Assembly: GCA_964423645.1 (NCBI GenBank)
Contig: CAYRFE010000010.1
Span: 1-64,000, forward strand
Direction of reading: 5' to 3'
From: CAYRFE01 sp964423645 [NCBI: uncultured bacterium]
GTDB lineage: Bacteria > Macinerneyibacteriota > Macinerneyibacteria > Macinerneyibacteriales
DNA length: 64,000 nt
Position numbers and translations under genes: made by a program. Shown in pieces: positions 52,920 through 61,448 of this stretch. A model generated the notes under the pieces. That model ran no database searches. It was not told the origin of the DNA and saw only the letters and a program-made list of their open reading frames with translations. Within the stretch, counting starts at the first letter, position 1; every line of letters begins with the position of its first letter.

Positions 52920-54137
52920 ATGCCGCATCATAAAGGAACCGTCGGAATTCTTACCGGCGGAGGTGACACCTGCGCACTCAATAAAAGTATTGAAACTATT
53001 AAAGATATCGCCTATCTCTTAGATTACCGTGTGTACGGCATTTACGGCGGATGGAAAGGTTTACAAGGCGACGGTTATGTAATAAACATTACCGAACAAG
53101 ATGTCAACGGCAATATCGGCGGTTCGATCCTCGGGTCGTCACGCACCAATCCGTATAAAAAAGACGCAACCGGTAACGACAATGTCGATGAAGTCCTGGC
53201 AAATATCAAACGATACGGTATTGATATTATTATCTCGATCGGTGGTGATGATACCAATAGTGTTTCTCAACGACTATATAAAGAACACGGAATAAAAGTG
53301 ATCGGATTTCCCAAAACAATTGATAATGATTTACGTACTCGCACGATGCACACTTTAACTGACGGCACAGAAATCGAAGCGTCCCTTTGCCCCGGCTTTC
53401 CCACCGCTGCCGATAAGATCATTCACATGACCGCCAATTTGCATACAACCGCGATGACACACAATCGTATATTTGTCGTTGAGATAATGGGGCGCGATGC
53501 GGGATGGCTGCCTGCCACCTCCATTCTTGGCGGTGCGGATATGGTGTTAATCCCCGAGATCGAAATGACCAAAAGCCGTATTGAAGATTTCATGTCTTAT
53601 GTTGAGGAAAAATATAAGGACCGTCAATCGCTTATTATCGGTGTATCTGAAGGAGTTCGTTGGTGGAATGATACGACGAATGCATGCGACTTGGTAAAAG
53701 CAAGCCAGGAGCTCGATTCGTTCGGACATCCGCGTCTGGGCGGTATCGCGGCGCATATAGCAAATGAAATTAACAATCGCAAGATCGCTGATGCACGCTC
53801 GCAAGTGGCAGGATATGTCCCGCGTAGCGGCTACGCTTCGGAATACGACAAAATGCTCTCCACGTCACTGGGACAAATGGTACTGAAAATGATACTAAAA
53901 GAACAGTATGGTCACATGCCGACCATGGCACGTGTAGTGAACTTCCGTCAGCTTGAAACCTATAATGCACATACAATCCCGTTGGATGATATCGGCAATA
54001 AAGGATTTGATGCAAAGCATTACTATGACGCCGCGCGCTTTAATGTAAATGCAAATTTTAAAGATTTCATAAAACGCATCGCGTTTCGCGAGCCGACATT
54101 GCCGAAAAAAATCGATTATACAAAAATAGTTCCGTAA
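52920..54137 (+). CDS. pfp: pyrophosphate-dependent 6-phosphofructokinase
   Basis: 405 residues. LTGGGDTCALN near 11-21, the phosphoryl-donor motif GGDDT (108-112; an Asp in place of the Gly found in ATP enzymes marks PPi use), catalytic PKTIDND (131-137), and the substrate block MGRDAGWLPA. It phosphorylates fructose 6-phosphate with pyrophosphate, reversibly, in glycolysis/gluconeogenesis. Own promoter, good AAGGAGG, and a terminator behind it. The enzyme fits an energy-saving anaerobic lifestyle. Confidence 0.93.
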   Translation: MPHHKGTVGILTGGGDTCALNKSIETIKDIAYLLDYRVYGIYGGWKGLQGDGYVINITEQDVNGNIGGSILGSSRTNPYKKDATGNDNVDEVLANIKRYGIDIIISIGGDDTNSVSQRLYKEHGIKVIGFPKTIDNDLRTRTMHTLTDGTEIEASLCPGFPTAADKIIHMTANLHTTAMTHNRIFVVEIMGRDAGWLPATSILGGADMVLIPEIEMTKSRIEDFMSYVEEKYKDRQSLIIGVSEGVRWWNDTTNACDLVKASQELDSFGHPRLGGIAAHIANEINNRKIADARSQVAGYVPRSGYASEYDKMLSTSLGQMVLKMILKEQYGHMPTMARVVNFRQLETYNAHTIPLDDIGNKGFDAKHYYDAARFNVNANFKDFIKRIAFREPTLPKKIDYTKIVP

Positions 54138-54140
54138 TGA

Positions 54141-54168
54141 AAAGGGTGCAAAACATTGCACCCCTTTT
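54141..54168 (+). terminator. intrinsic terminator of pfp
   Basis: GGGTGCAA (54144-54151), loop AACA, TTGCACCC (54156-54163), then CTTTT; AAA before the stem makes it usable on the minus strand too, for the convergent DUF3160 gene ending at 54229. Confidence 0.85.
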
Positions 54169-54228
54169 ACAAGACTTATACCATCAGATTTACATTATTA
54201 CTCTTACTTATATACGCTTACTCTTACA

Positions 54229-56787
54229 TCATTCGATACTCTCAATCACCAATTCTTGTATCCACATCGGCATTTTCCCTTTTAGCTTTTTTAACTTGTC
54301 GGTTTTGGTTTCGACAGTTTCTCCTTCTTGCGGATATACCTGTTCGCGCCATGTTTCGTCAGTCAGTAATTCATTATGCATAAACTCATAATAACTGTAT
54401 ACATATCCCGCTCCGATTCGCTTTCCGCCATAAGGATCATTGAGCGCGACATATAGTTTCAACGGTTTTCCTATCGCATTGAGTTGATAGGTATCTATTT
54501 TTGCTTCAGGATTTATCCACTTTGCAATATCGGTTACAAGCGCCATTCGCGGATCGTCAGTTCGTATACCAAGCTGCGCTGTTCCAATCAAATCAATCGT
54601 TTCCTGTAATGTTGATTTAACCTGTATAATTTTCTCCATTTCATTTACCAATGTATTGATGTATTCATTTTCTTCAGCCGAAATTGGTTGCTGAAGAGCC
54701 TGTTTTTCTGCAATTATAGTGAGTGTATCAATGACTTTCGAATATCGTTCAAGCCCCACTTGTAGTTTCGCATCGAGCACTCCCACAATAGGAAACATTT
54801 CGTTGTAGCGGTTTAACAATATACGCATTCTGTAAAAAAATGGTAGATTAGGTTCAACATAATTAATAACAGGATTTTTATATACATGAAATCCCATAGA
54901 ACTGGCCAATTGTAAAGGGCGTCTGTATAACACGGTATCATGCATTCGTTGAGTCCACGCACTAAGCCCTGTCATGAGTGATTTTTTCTCCCAATTCTTA
55001 CTCTGAGTGAAGTAAAAATCCGGACTGCTTCCAAATTCATACAACGTCGTTATGATGCCTAAATAATTCATGTGAATATTCGATTGCCACTCGGATTCTG
55101 AATACCGACTACTAAGCGAGGTAAGTTGTGTATAATTACTCTCAAGCTGTGAAAAGGTTTTGAAATCCTTTTGGATCAACTCGCGACCAAAAGTATTCCC
55201 AAATACCGCAGACGTATCATACCCGTGCGGAATACGACGTTCATCGTGAGATTCTTCAAAAACTGCGAGTTTTTCCAGTGCATATAAATCAAGATTATAG
55301 GTTTGCGGCACTATTTCAAAGAACTCTGCTCGCGAAATACCATCAGAAGAGTAATTACTTTTCAAGGATTCAATAAAGGCTGCTCTGACTTTGGCATCAA
55401 AGATAATATCTCTTCTGTTATCAATATTTTGAAGTAACTCATATGAATAAGCATTACTGTCTCCGAAAAAATTACGCATTGTAGCAATATACACACTGTA
55501 TGTCTCCATCAAGTCGGTATTTCGCGAAAGAATCTCATAGAAAAGCACAAATAATGCTGCATCATTAGGATACTTGTGTATATCCATCTCAAATCTTAAA
55601 GAACTTAACCAGGTAAATACTCGCCAATATTTTTGCAATTGTTCTGTTTCCCGATAATGTATACGTGGAGAAAACCGCATGTACGCGATTTCTTTATCGA
55701 TAATATCAGAGCTTTCAACCCCGGATTCACGTTTAATTTTTTGCAGTTCATTCCGGGCGTTTGTACTCATTGATTCTTCTTTCACTTGTTCACCGGATAA
55801 CACAGCAGCAACAGTGAAAACATCATATAACGTATTAAAATAACGTTCATAAGCGGTATAATTCTTATTTTTTGAATAACTTTGTAAATCGTGATACATT
55901 CCACTTACAAATGAAAATAGAAGAGGGGCGAGTATTTTTCGCTCAACATCTATCTGTATCTTATAATTCAAAGTACGGAATGTATGCATCAGCCAATCGG
56001 TCGTTACAAATATCGACACGGTGCTCCCTTTAGGCTCTACAATATCATAAAGACTTTTATATGCTTGAATCATATCATCATTATCTTTATATACCTCAAA
56101 ATTTTCATCCACAATAGCAAATTTGTCACGAATGAGCCGTTGCTGCACGTCGTCAGGAATTCTTTTAAAACCAACATACGGCAAGAATGCTTTCGGACGA
56201 TTTTTGTTTTTTGTATAATATTTATCCAATCCGGACTCATCCATCTTCAAAAACGTTACTTTTTCAGAGTTATACTTACTATTTGATTTAATTATGGTTT
56301 TTTTTACATCTACTATTTGATGTTTACCAATACTATTCAATGCCTTAACAATACGTTGAAGCTTTTCAGGCGAAACATAAGTCATCTCATCAATTAAATC
56401 TGTATTACTACCTTTTTTTTCATCCGAGCAAATAGTAGTCCATTGACTTTGAAGAGAATCAAACATAGTTTCTGACATATTCGGATGTTTGTTGACTAAT
56501 TTCTGGAGCCAAAATTTCGCCTGAATGTAATCTTTGTATTCTGCTTGATAAATATGGGAGAGCATGCTCATTGCATTATAATAACCATAGGACATTTCAG
56601 CAATCTTTTTATAAATTTCAATTGCTTTATCAAATTCTTTATTATTGTAATAAATATATGCGACTTGCTCTAAAGCGTCCTTATCCCCCTCATGCGCTTT
56701 TTTCTGTAAATCTGCAGGGATATCAATAGCACCGCATAGCGACTTCACAACACACACAAAAAATATTATTAAAAGCACACGTTTCAT
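54229..56787 (-). CDS. exported DUF3160 protein A
   Basis: 852 residues. Signal peptide about 1-19 (MKRVLLIIFFVCVVKSLCGA). A short TPR/Sel1-like region (about 25-105: ALEQVAYIYYNNKEFDKAIEIYKKIAE) precedes the DUF3160 domain with FLPYVGFKRIPDDVQQRL, IFVTTDWLMHTFRTLNY, and the C-terminal GAGYVYSYYEF. DUF3160 proteins are large secreted or periplasmic proteins of unknown function. GGAGG lies 8 nt before the ATG. The last about 85 residues match the upstream paralogue exactly over a stretch, although the rest has diverged. Confidence 0.82.
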   Translation of the reverse strand: MKRVLLIIFFVCVVKSLCGAIDIPADLQKKAHEGDKDALEQVAYIYYNNKEFDKAIEIYKKIAEMSYGYYNAMSMLSHIYQAEYKDYIQAKFWLQKLVNKHPNMSETMFDSLQSQWTTICSDEKKGSNTDLIDEMTYVSPEKLQRIVKALNSIGKHQIVDVKKTIIKSNSKYNSEKVTFLKMDESGLDKYYTKNKNRPKAFLPYVGFKRIPDDVQQRLIRDKFAIVDENFEVYKDNDDMIQAYKSLYDIVEPKGSTVSIFVTTDWLMHTFRTLNYKIQIDVERKILAPLLFSFVSGMYHDLQSYSKNKNYTAYERYFNTLYDVFTVAAVLSGEQVKEESMSTNARNELQKIKRESGVESSDIIDKEIAYMRFSPRIHYRETEQLQKYWRVFTWLSSLRFEMDIHKYPNDAALFVLFYEILSRNTDLMETYSVYIATMRNFFGDSNAYSYELLQNIDNRRDIIFDAKVRAAFIESLKSNYSSDGISRAEFFEIVPQTYNLDLYALEKLAVFEESHDERRIPHGYDTSAVFGNTFGRELIQKDFKTFSQLESNYTQLTSLSSRYSESEWQSNIHMNYLGIITTLYEFGSSPDFYFTQSKNWEKKSLMTGLSAWTQRMHDTVLYRRPLQLASSMGFHVYKNPVINYVEPNLPFFYRMRILLNRYNEMFPIVGVLDAKLQVGLERYSKVIDTLTIIAEKQALQQPISAEENEYINTLVNEMEKIIQVKSTLQETIDLIGTAQLGIRTDDPRMALVTDIAKWINPEAKIDTYQLNAIGKPLKLYVALNDPYGGKRIGAGYVYSYYEFMHNELLTDETWREQVYPQEGETVETKTDKLKKLKGKMPMWIQELVIESIE

Positions 56788-56896
56788 ATGCTATACCTCC
56801 ATATGCTTTGAATTAATGGGTACCCATTCTATCCAATGTCTTGGTTATCACCTTTTCTTTTGCGAATACTTTTTAATCACCATTTTCAATCACCAT

Positions 56897-59488
56897 CTAT
56901 TGCGGCCAAATAGGCATTTTCTCTTTTCCTTCAATCACCAATTCTTGCACCCACATCGGCATTTTCCCTTTTAGTTGTTTTGACTTGTCGGTCTTGGTTT
57001 CGACAGTTTCTCCTTCTTGCGGATATACCTGTTCGCGCCATGTTTCGTCAGTCAGTAATTCATTATGCATAAACTCATAATAACTGTATACATATCCCGC
57101 TCCGATTCGCTTTCCGCCATAAGGATCATTGAGCGCGACATATAGTTTCAACGGTTTTCCTATCGCATTGAGTTGATAGGTATCTATTTTTGCTTCAGGA
57201 TTTATCCACTTTGCAATATCGGTTACAAGCGCCATTCGCGGATCGTCGGTGCGTATAGCCAACTTTTCGGTGGCATATAGATCAATAACTTCCTGAAGAG
57301 AAGACTTTGCTTCAACAATTTGTTCCATTTCATACACCAACGAATTTATATACTCATTTTCTTCAGAGCTTATAGGTTGATTCAATGCCTCTTTATCTAC
57401 AATCACTGATAAAATATCAATGACAGCCACATAGCGATTTAAGGCTTCCCGAAGCTTCTCATCGACGATGTCATGGGTGGATATAAAATCGGTATAACTT
57501 GCTAGAATTTGCTTCATGCGGTAAAAAAACATCAGATTTGGCTCTACATAATTAATAATAGGATGCTTTGTTAATTCAAATGCTTGTCCCCAAGCTGTTG
57601 CAAAAGGTTCTCTGTACAAAACGGAATCATGCATACGCTGTGTCCATGCGCTTAAACCGGTCATTAATGCTTTTTTCTCCCAATTCTTACTCCGGGTGAA
57701 ATAAAAATTATCGTTGCTACCGAACGAATACAACTCCTTAAGCAACGAAAGATAGCGCATATGCAAATTCGATTGCCACTCGACTTCCGAATATCGACCG
57801 GCAAGTGTTGTTACTTTTGTATATTCGCCTTCAAGTAATGAAAAGTCCTTAAAGTCTTTTTGAATCAATTCATTGCCAAAGGCATTGCCGAATATTGCGG
57901 CAGTATCATACCCGTGAGAAATACGATATTCCCGGCGAGATTCTTCCTTAACGCCAAATCGTTCGATCGCATACAGATCGATATTGTTGGTTTGAGGTAG
58001 TATTTCAAAGTACTCTGCAGCAGGCAACAACGGAGCATTTGCGCTTTTGGGCAATGCAGCAATAAAATCAGCACGCGTATTCGCATCCGAAATGATGGCG
58101 TTCAAATCGGTGATTTTTTCAAGCGTTTGAAAAGAATATGCATCGCTGTTGCCGAAAAACAGCTGCACTGTTTTACAATACGCCGTGTACAGTTCTGTTG
58201 ATTCCTTATTGCGGGACAGCACGGTATACAGCAATGCAAATTGCTGTATATCATCCGGATATTTATTCATATCAATGCTAAACCGTAAGCTGCTCAACCA
58301 TGTAAAAACACGCCAATATGTGCTCAGTTGCTCTGTTTCTCTATAATGGATTCGCGGGATAAATCGTGTATAATCTATTATTTTTCCCGTTACATAGGAT
58401 TGACGATAGCTTTCTTTTCCGTCCCGAATGAGCGCGAGCTCTTTCTTCGCGTTTTGCGACAAATTCTTTTCTGCCGAAGCATCTCCGCTCAATACTGCGG
58501 CAATCGAAAAGATGTCATACAGCACATTTGTATGGTCTTTAAACTGCAATCCCTCTTCCGTCGTGCGATACTCATCGATCTCCTTATACATTTTTCCCGT
58601 AAAAGAGATGAGCAAAGGAGCCAATGCTTTGCGCTCTACATCAACTTGAATCTTATAGTTTATTGTTCGAAATGTATGCATCAGCCAATCGGTTGTCACA
58701 AATATTGACACAATACTCCCTTTAGGATCCCAACGTGGACATAAAGTTTTATACGCTTGAATCATATCATCTTTTTTTTCAAACATATCAATGTCTTCAT
58801 CAACAATAGCGAATCTGTCACGAATGAGACGTTGTTGCACATCATCAGGGATACGCTCAAGCCCGACATACGGTAAGAATACTTTAGGATGATTTTTATT
58901 GTTCTTATAATAGTCCTTCACCTGTGAGTCATCAATCTTCGCAAATACGACTTTTTCATTGTTTAACTTTTTATTCGGTTTATACACGGGTTGTTTAAGC
59001 GGATAAATCCGGGTTTCCTTTGTGTCATTCAATTCTGCACTCAGATGACGAATTTGCTCCGGAGTAACACTTGTGAGCGCGTTGATTATCTCGGTAGTGT
59101 TTATCCCTTTTTCATCTTTACGTATATCATTCCAAATTCCTGAGATTTCCTCATAAATAAAATCCGGCAAGTTATTAGGATGTTTATTTACTAGTTTTTG
59201 GAGCCAATATTTAGCCTTAATGTAATTTTTGTATTCTATATGATTAATACGAGCAAGCATGAGCATAGCCATAAAAGAACCGTCCTGTAAGTCTGCGACC
59301 TTCTCATATACTTTAACAGCCTTATCGATTTCTTTGTTATTATAATATAGGTGTCCTATTTGTATTAACGCTTGCCGATCCCCTTCATTTGCTTTTTTCT
59401 GCAATTCTGCAGGGATATCAACAGCGCTGCAAAACAGGTTTAAACACATGTAACAAAAAACCATCATTATACAAACACTGCATTTCAT
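56897..59488 (-). CDS. exported DUF3160 protein B
   Basis: 863 residues. Signal peptide about 1-22 (MKCSVCIMMVFCYMCLNLFC, then SA), TPR/Sel1-like region (ALIQIGHLYYNNKEIDKAVKVYEKVAD), DUF3160 core with FLPYVGLERIPDDVQQRL and FVTTDWLMHTFRTINYK, and a C-terminal extension VIEGKEKMPIWPQ. The start at 59488 has GGAGG 8 nt upstream; an earlier ATG adds 11 acidic residues. Tandem duplicate of protein A, 109 nt upstream of it. It has the pair's only clear promoter, so A is probably co-transcribed. Confidence 0.82.
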   Translation of the reverse strand: MKCSVCIMMVFCYMCLNLFCSAVDIPAELQKKANEGDRQALIQIGHLYYNNKEIDKAVKVYEKVADLQDGSFMAMLMLARINHIEYKNYIKAKYWLQKLVNKHPNNLPDFIYEEISGIWNDIRKDEKGINTTEIINALTSVTPEQIRHLSAELNDTKETRIYPLKQPVYKPNKKLNNEKVVFAKIDDSQVKDYYKNNKNHPKVFLPYVGLERIPDDVQQRLIRDRFAIVDEDIDMFEKKDDMIQAYKTLCPRWDPKGSIVSIFVTTDWLMHTFRTINYKIQVDVERKALAPLLISFTGKMYKEIDEYRTTEEGLQFKDHTNVLYDIFSIAAVLSGDASAEKNLSQNAKKELALIRDGKESYRQSYVTGKIIDYTRFIPRIHYRETEQLSTYWRVFTWLSSLRFSIDMNKYPDDIQQFALLYTVLSRNKESTELYTAYCKTVQLFFGNSDAYSFQTLEKITDLNAIISDANTRADFIAALPKSANAPLLPAAEYFEILPQTNNIDLYAIERFGVKEESRREYRISHGYDTAAIFGNAFGNELIQKDFKDFSLLEGEYTKVTTLAGRYSEVEWQSNLHMRYLSLLKELYSFGSNDNFYFTRSKNWEKKALMTGLSAWTQRMHDSVLYREPFATAWGQAFELTKHPIINYVEPNLMFFYRMKQILASYTDFISTHDIVDEKLREALNRYVAVIDILSVIVDKEALNQPISSEENEYINSLVYEMEQIVEAKSSLQEVIDLYATEKLAIRTDDPRMALVTDIAKWINPEAKIDTYQLNAIGKPLKLYVALNDPYGGKRIGAGYVYSYYEFMHNELLTDETWREQVYPQEGETVETKTDKSKQLKGKMPMWVQELVIEGKEKMPIWPQ

Positions 59489-59524
59489 ACCCTCATCCTC
59501 CACTTTGATATCTATACTCAAACG

Positions 59525-59553
59525 ATACTACCAGTTCAACTTTTCGATGTCAA
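59525..59553 (-). promoter_or_regulatory. promoter of the DUF3160 pair
   Basis: Minus strand TTGACA (59553-59548), 17-nt spacer, TAGTAT (59530-59525). Perfect -35. It is divergent from the rluA-type promoter; a GCGTTG/CAACGC dyad lies between them near 59593-59617. Confidence 0.74.
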
Positions 59554-59687
59554 TTATATTGTTTTTGCGTACTATTTACGTTCAGATAGTAGCGTTGTCA
59601 AAAACACATGCAACGCATAAATACTGCAAAATCGGTACAGTTTGACCAAATAGTTTGTTGCAAATATTTTTTTTTCTTACATTTCCC

Positions 59688-59716
59688 TTGAGAAATTCAC
59701 CACAGCGATATACAAT
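59688..59716 (+). promoter_or_regulatory. promoter of the RluA-type gene, near-leaderless
   Basis: TTGAGA (59688-59693), 17-nt spacer, TACAAT (59711-59716). +1 predicted near 59723; tandem ATGs at 59725 and 59728. No ribosome site. Confidence 0.62.
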
Positions 59717-59724
59717 TAGAGCAT

Positions 59725-60552
59725 ATGATGCAATATATTGTTCAAAACAACTCCACCCTTGTAGATTTTATCGTTGAGATGTGTACGGTGAGTCGTTCAC
59801 AAGCAAAACGTATGATTGACATGAGAACAATATTCGTCAACGATCGTCGCGTGTGGATTGCGGGATATGAACTCAAAGTCGGTGACGTTGTTGAATTACC
59901 TGAAGACACTTCGCTAGCACGCGGGCTCCCCGGCATACCGATCCTTTATGAAAACGAACACATTATCGTGGTCAATAAACCGGCAGGAATCGTCTCGGAT
60001 GATGCCAAAAATTCCGTTGAATCCATTCTCAGAACTATTTATGGTGAATCAGTGCAAGCGATCCACCGGCTTGATAAAGAAACCACCGGAGCGTTATTAT
60101 TTGCACGCACACCGGAAATATTTGAAAAATATAAAACCTGGTGGAAAGAAGGACGTACCGTGAAATTGTATGCCGCCTTATGCCTGCACACGGCACGTTT
60201 CAAAGAACGTACCGTAACAACACGTGTGGACAATAAACCCGCCCGGTCGATCATTTATGTGCGTGCAGTATCAGAAAATGCTTCATATGTTGAAATAAAT
60301 GCAGTTACCGGGCGTAAGCATCAACTACGAATTCATTGTGCATCTATCGGAATACCCATTGCGGGAGATAAATTTTATACGCTTGAAACACTGGCTGATA
60401 CGATCGTCAAGTTAATTCCCCGTCAGATGCTTCATTGTATACAGTTAACCGTTCCGCGACCTGATGGAGACGGGGAGATCACATTCACAGCGCCGATACC
60501 TTCAGATTTCATAAAAACCGCACGAAAACTCGGAATTTCGATTCATATTTGA
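59725..60552 (+). CDS. RluA-family pseudouridine synthase
   Basis: 275 residues. N-terminal S4-like RNA-binding part (about 8-60: LVDFIVEMCTVSRSQAKRMI, IFVNDRRVWIAG), then the catalytic domain: VVNKPAGIVSD, the HRLDKETTG motif (catalytic Asp117), LYAALC, TGRKHQLRIHCASIGIPIAGDKFY. It isomerises uridine in rRNA or tRNA; the exact site cannot be told. The gene seems to be translated from a leaderless or 2-nt-leader mRNA. It is followed by two tandem repeat elements. Confidence 0.9.
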   Translation: MMQYIVQNNSTLVDFIVEMCTVSRSQAKRMIDMRTIFVNDRRVWIAGYELKVGDVVELPEDTSLARGLPGIPILYENEHIIVVNKPAGIVSDDAKNSVESILRTIYGESVQAIHRLDKETTGALLFARTPEIFEKYKTWWKEGRTVKLYAALCLHTARFKERTVTTRVDNKPARSIIYVRAVSENASYVEINAVTGRKHQLRIHCASIGIPIAGDKFYTLETLADTIVKLIPRQMLHCIQLTVPRPDGDGEITFTAPIPSDFIKTARKLGISIHI

Positions 60553-60576
60553 TCCGCTTTAAAGACAGCAATACGA

Positions 60577-60710
60577 TACCTTCGCAAAATTCATCATTTC
60601 AAAAATTTCTTTATTTTCTTAAAAGGGGTGGGGGGACAAAGTCCCCACTATATAACAAGTTAAACCCCTCCCTATTTTCATGGGAGGGGTTTGGGGTGGG
60701 CACAATTCGA
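60577..60710 (+). repeat. MITE-like element copy R9 (tandem, first)
   Basis: TACCTTCGCAAAATTCATC start, GGGGGGACAAAGTCCCC hairpin, ACTATATAACAAGTTAAACCCC, TCCCTATTTTCATGGGAGGGG, TTTGGGGTGGGCACAATTC. It stops where R10 begins, without its own right terminal repeat. Confidence 0.82.
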
Positions 60711-60873
60711 GACCTTTGCAAAATTCATCATTTCCAAAATTTCTTTATTTTCTTAAAAGGGGTGTGGGGACGAAGTCCCCACTATATAACAATTTAAGCC
60801 CCTCCCGATTTTTACGGGAGGGGTTTGGGGTGGGCACAATTCATAAAAATAATAGTATTTTTGCAAAGCTCTC
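60709..60873 (+). repeat. MITE-like element copy R10 (tandem, second)
   Basis: The most regular copy: GAGACCTTTGCAAAATTC, GGGGTGTGGGGACGAAG and GTCCCC, ACTATATAACAATTTAAGCCCC, TCCCGATTTTTACGGGAGGGG, TTTGGGGTGGGCACAATTC, ending TTTTTGCAAAGCTCTC. It ends 7 bp from the stop codon of the convergent HD gene at 60880. R9 and R10 together fill the gap 60553-60879. Confidence 0.85.
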
Positions 60874-60879
60874 AAATAT

Positions 60880-61437
60880 TTATTTCAAAAGGTGCGTAAA
60901 TTCATTTACTTTCACATAAAACTGTTCAAACAAGGTAATATACGGCGTTACATCACCGTGCGATCGAAAAGCATCACGCAACGAAGTAAAATACCACAGT
61001 TGTTCATTATACCCTCTTTTGAAACGACTCCAGACTTCATCGCCTAAGCGCGCATGTTCATCGATTAACGAGGATATATTATCAAGTTTATCGGCACATT
61101 CGACCACTCGGACAGTAAGTGATTGTGTCGATATTTTATCAATAGTGTGTCGCTTCCGCGCTTCCCATGAAAGTGACTTATCACATTCCGAACACTGCCT
61201 CACGATATCTGCAATCTCATTTCCGAATTCAACACCCAGTTGTTCATAAGTTAGATCAGTATCTTCAAGTGTATCATGCAACAAACCGGCAGCAACAATA
61301 ATATCTCCTGCTCCCGCTCGAGTTAATCGCATGGCAACGCTGACCGGATGGACCAAATACGGCACATCCATACCTTTACGACGTTGTCCGTCGTGCGCCA
61401 TGGCGGCAAAAAATAGGGCTTTTTCGACAATTGTCAT
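60880..61437 (-). CDS. small HD-domain protein, alarmone-hydrolase (SAH/SpoT-HD) like
   Basis: 185 residues, a lone HD hydrolase domain. HDGQRRKGMDVPYLVHPVSVAM (His15, His30), GLLHDTLEDTDLTYEQL (His54-Asp55, Glu58-Asp59) and RVVECADKLDNISSL (about 108-122) match the (p)ppGpp hydrolase half of RelA/SpoT and the small MESH1-type hydrolases. No synthetase domain. It could degrade (p)ppGpp or another nucleotide. Third gene of a minus-strand unit behind two signalling proteins, 11 nt after the GAF/GGDEF-like gene. Confidence 0.82.
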   Translation of the reverse strand: MTIVEKALFFAAMAHDGQRRKGMDVPYLVHPVSVAMRLTRAGAGDIIVAAGLLHDTLEDTDLTYEQLGVEFGNEIADIVRQCSECDKSLSWEARKRHTIDKISTQSLTVRVVECADKLDNISSLIDEHARLGDEVWSRFKRGYNEQLWYFTSLRDAFRSHGDVTPYITLFEQFYVKVNEFTHLLK

Positions 61438-61448
61438 CTATTCAACAC

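Noticed and set aside
60577-60873. Tandem repeats R9/R10 as a possible CRISPR or phage-like array
   Set aside because: Only two long units, each a full copy of the dispersed element with no unique spacers; not a CRISPR.
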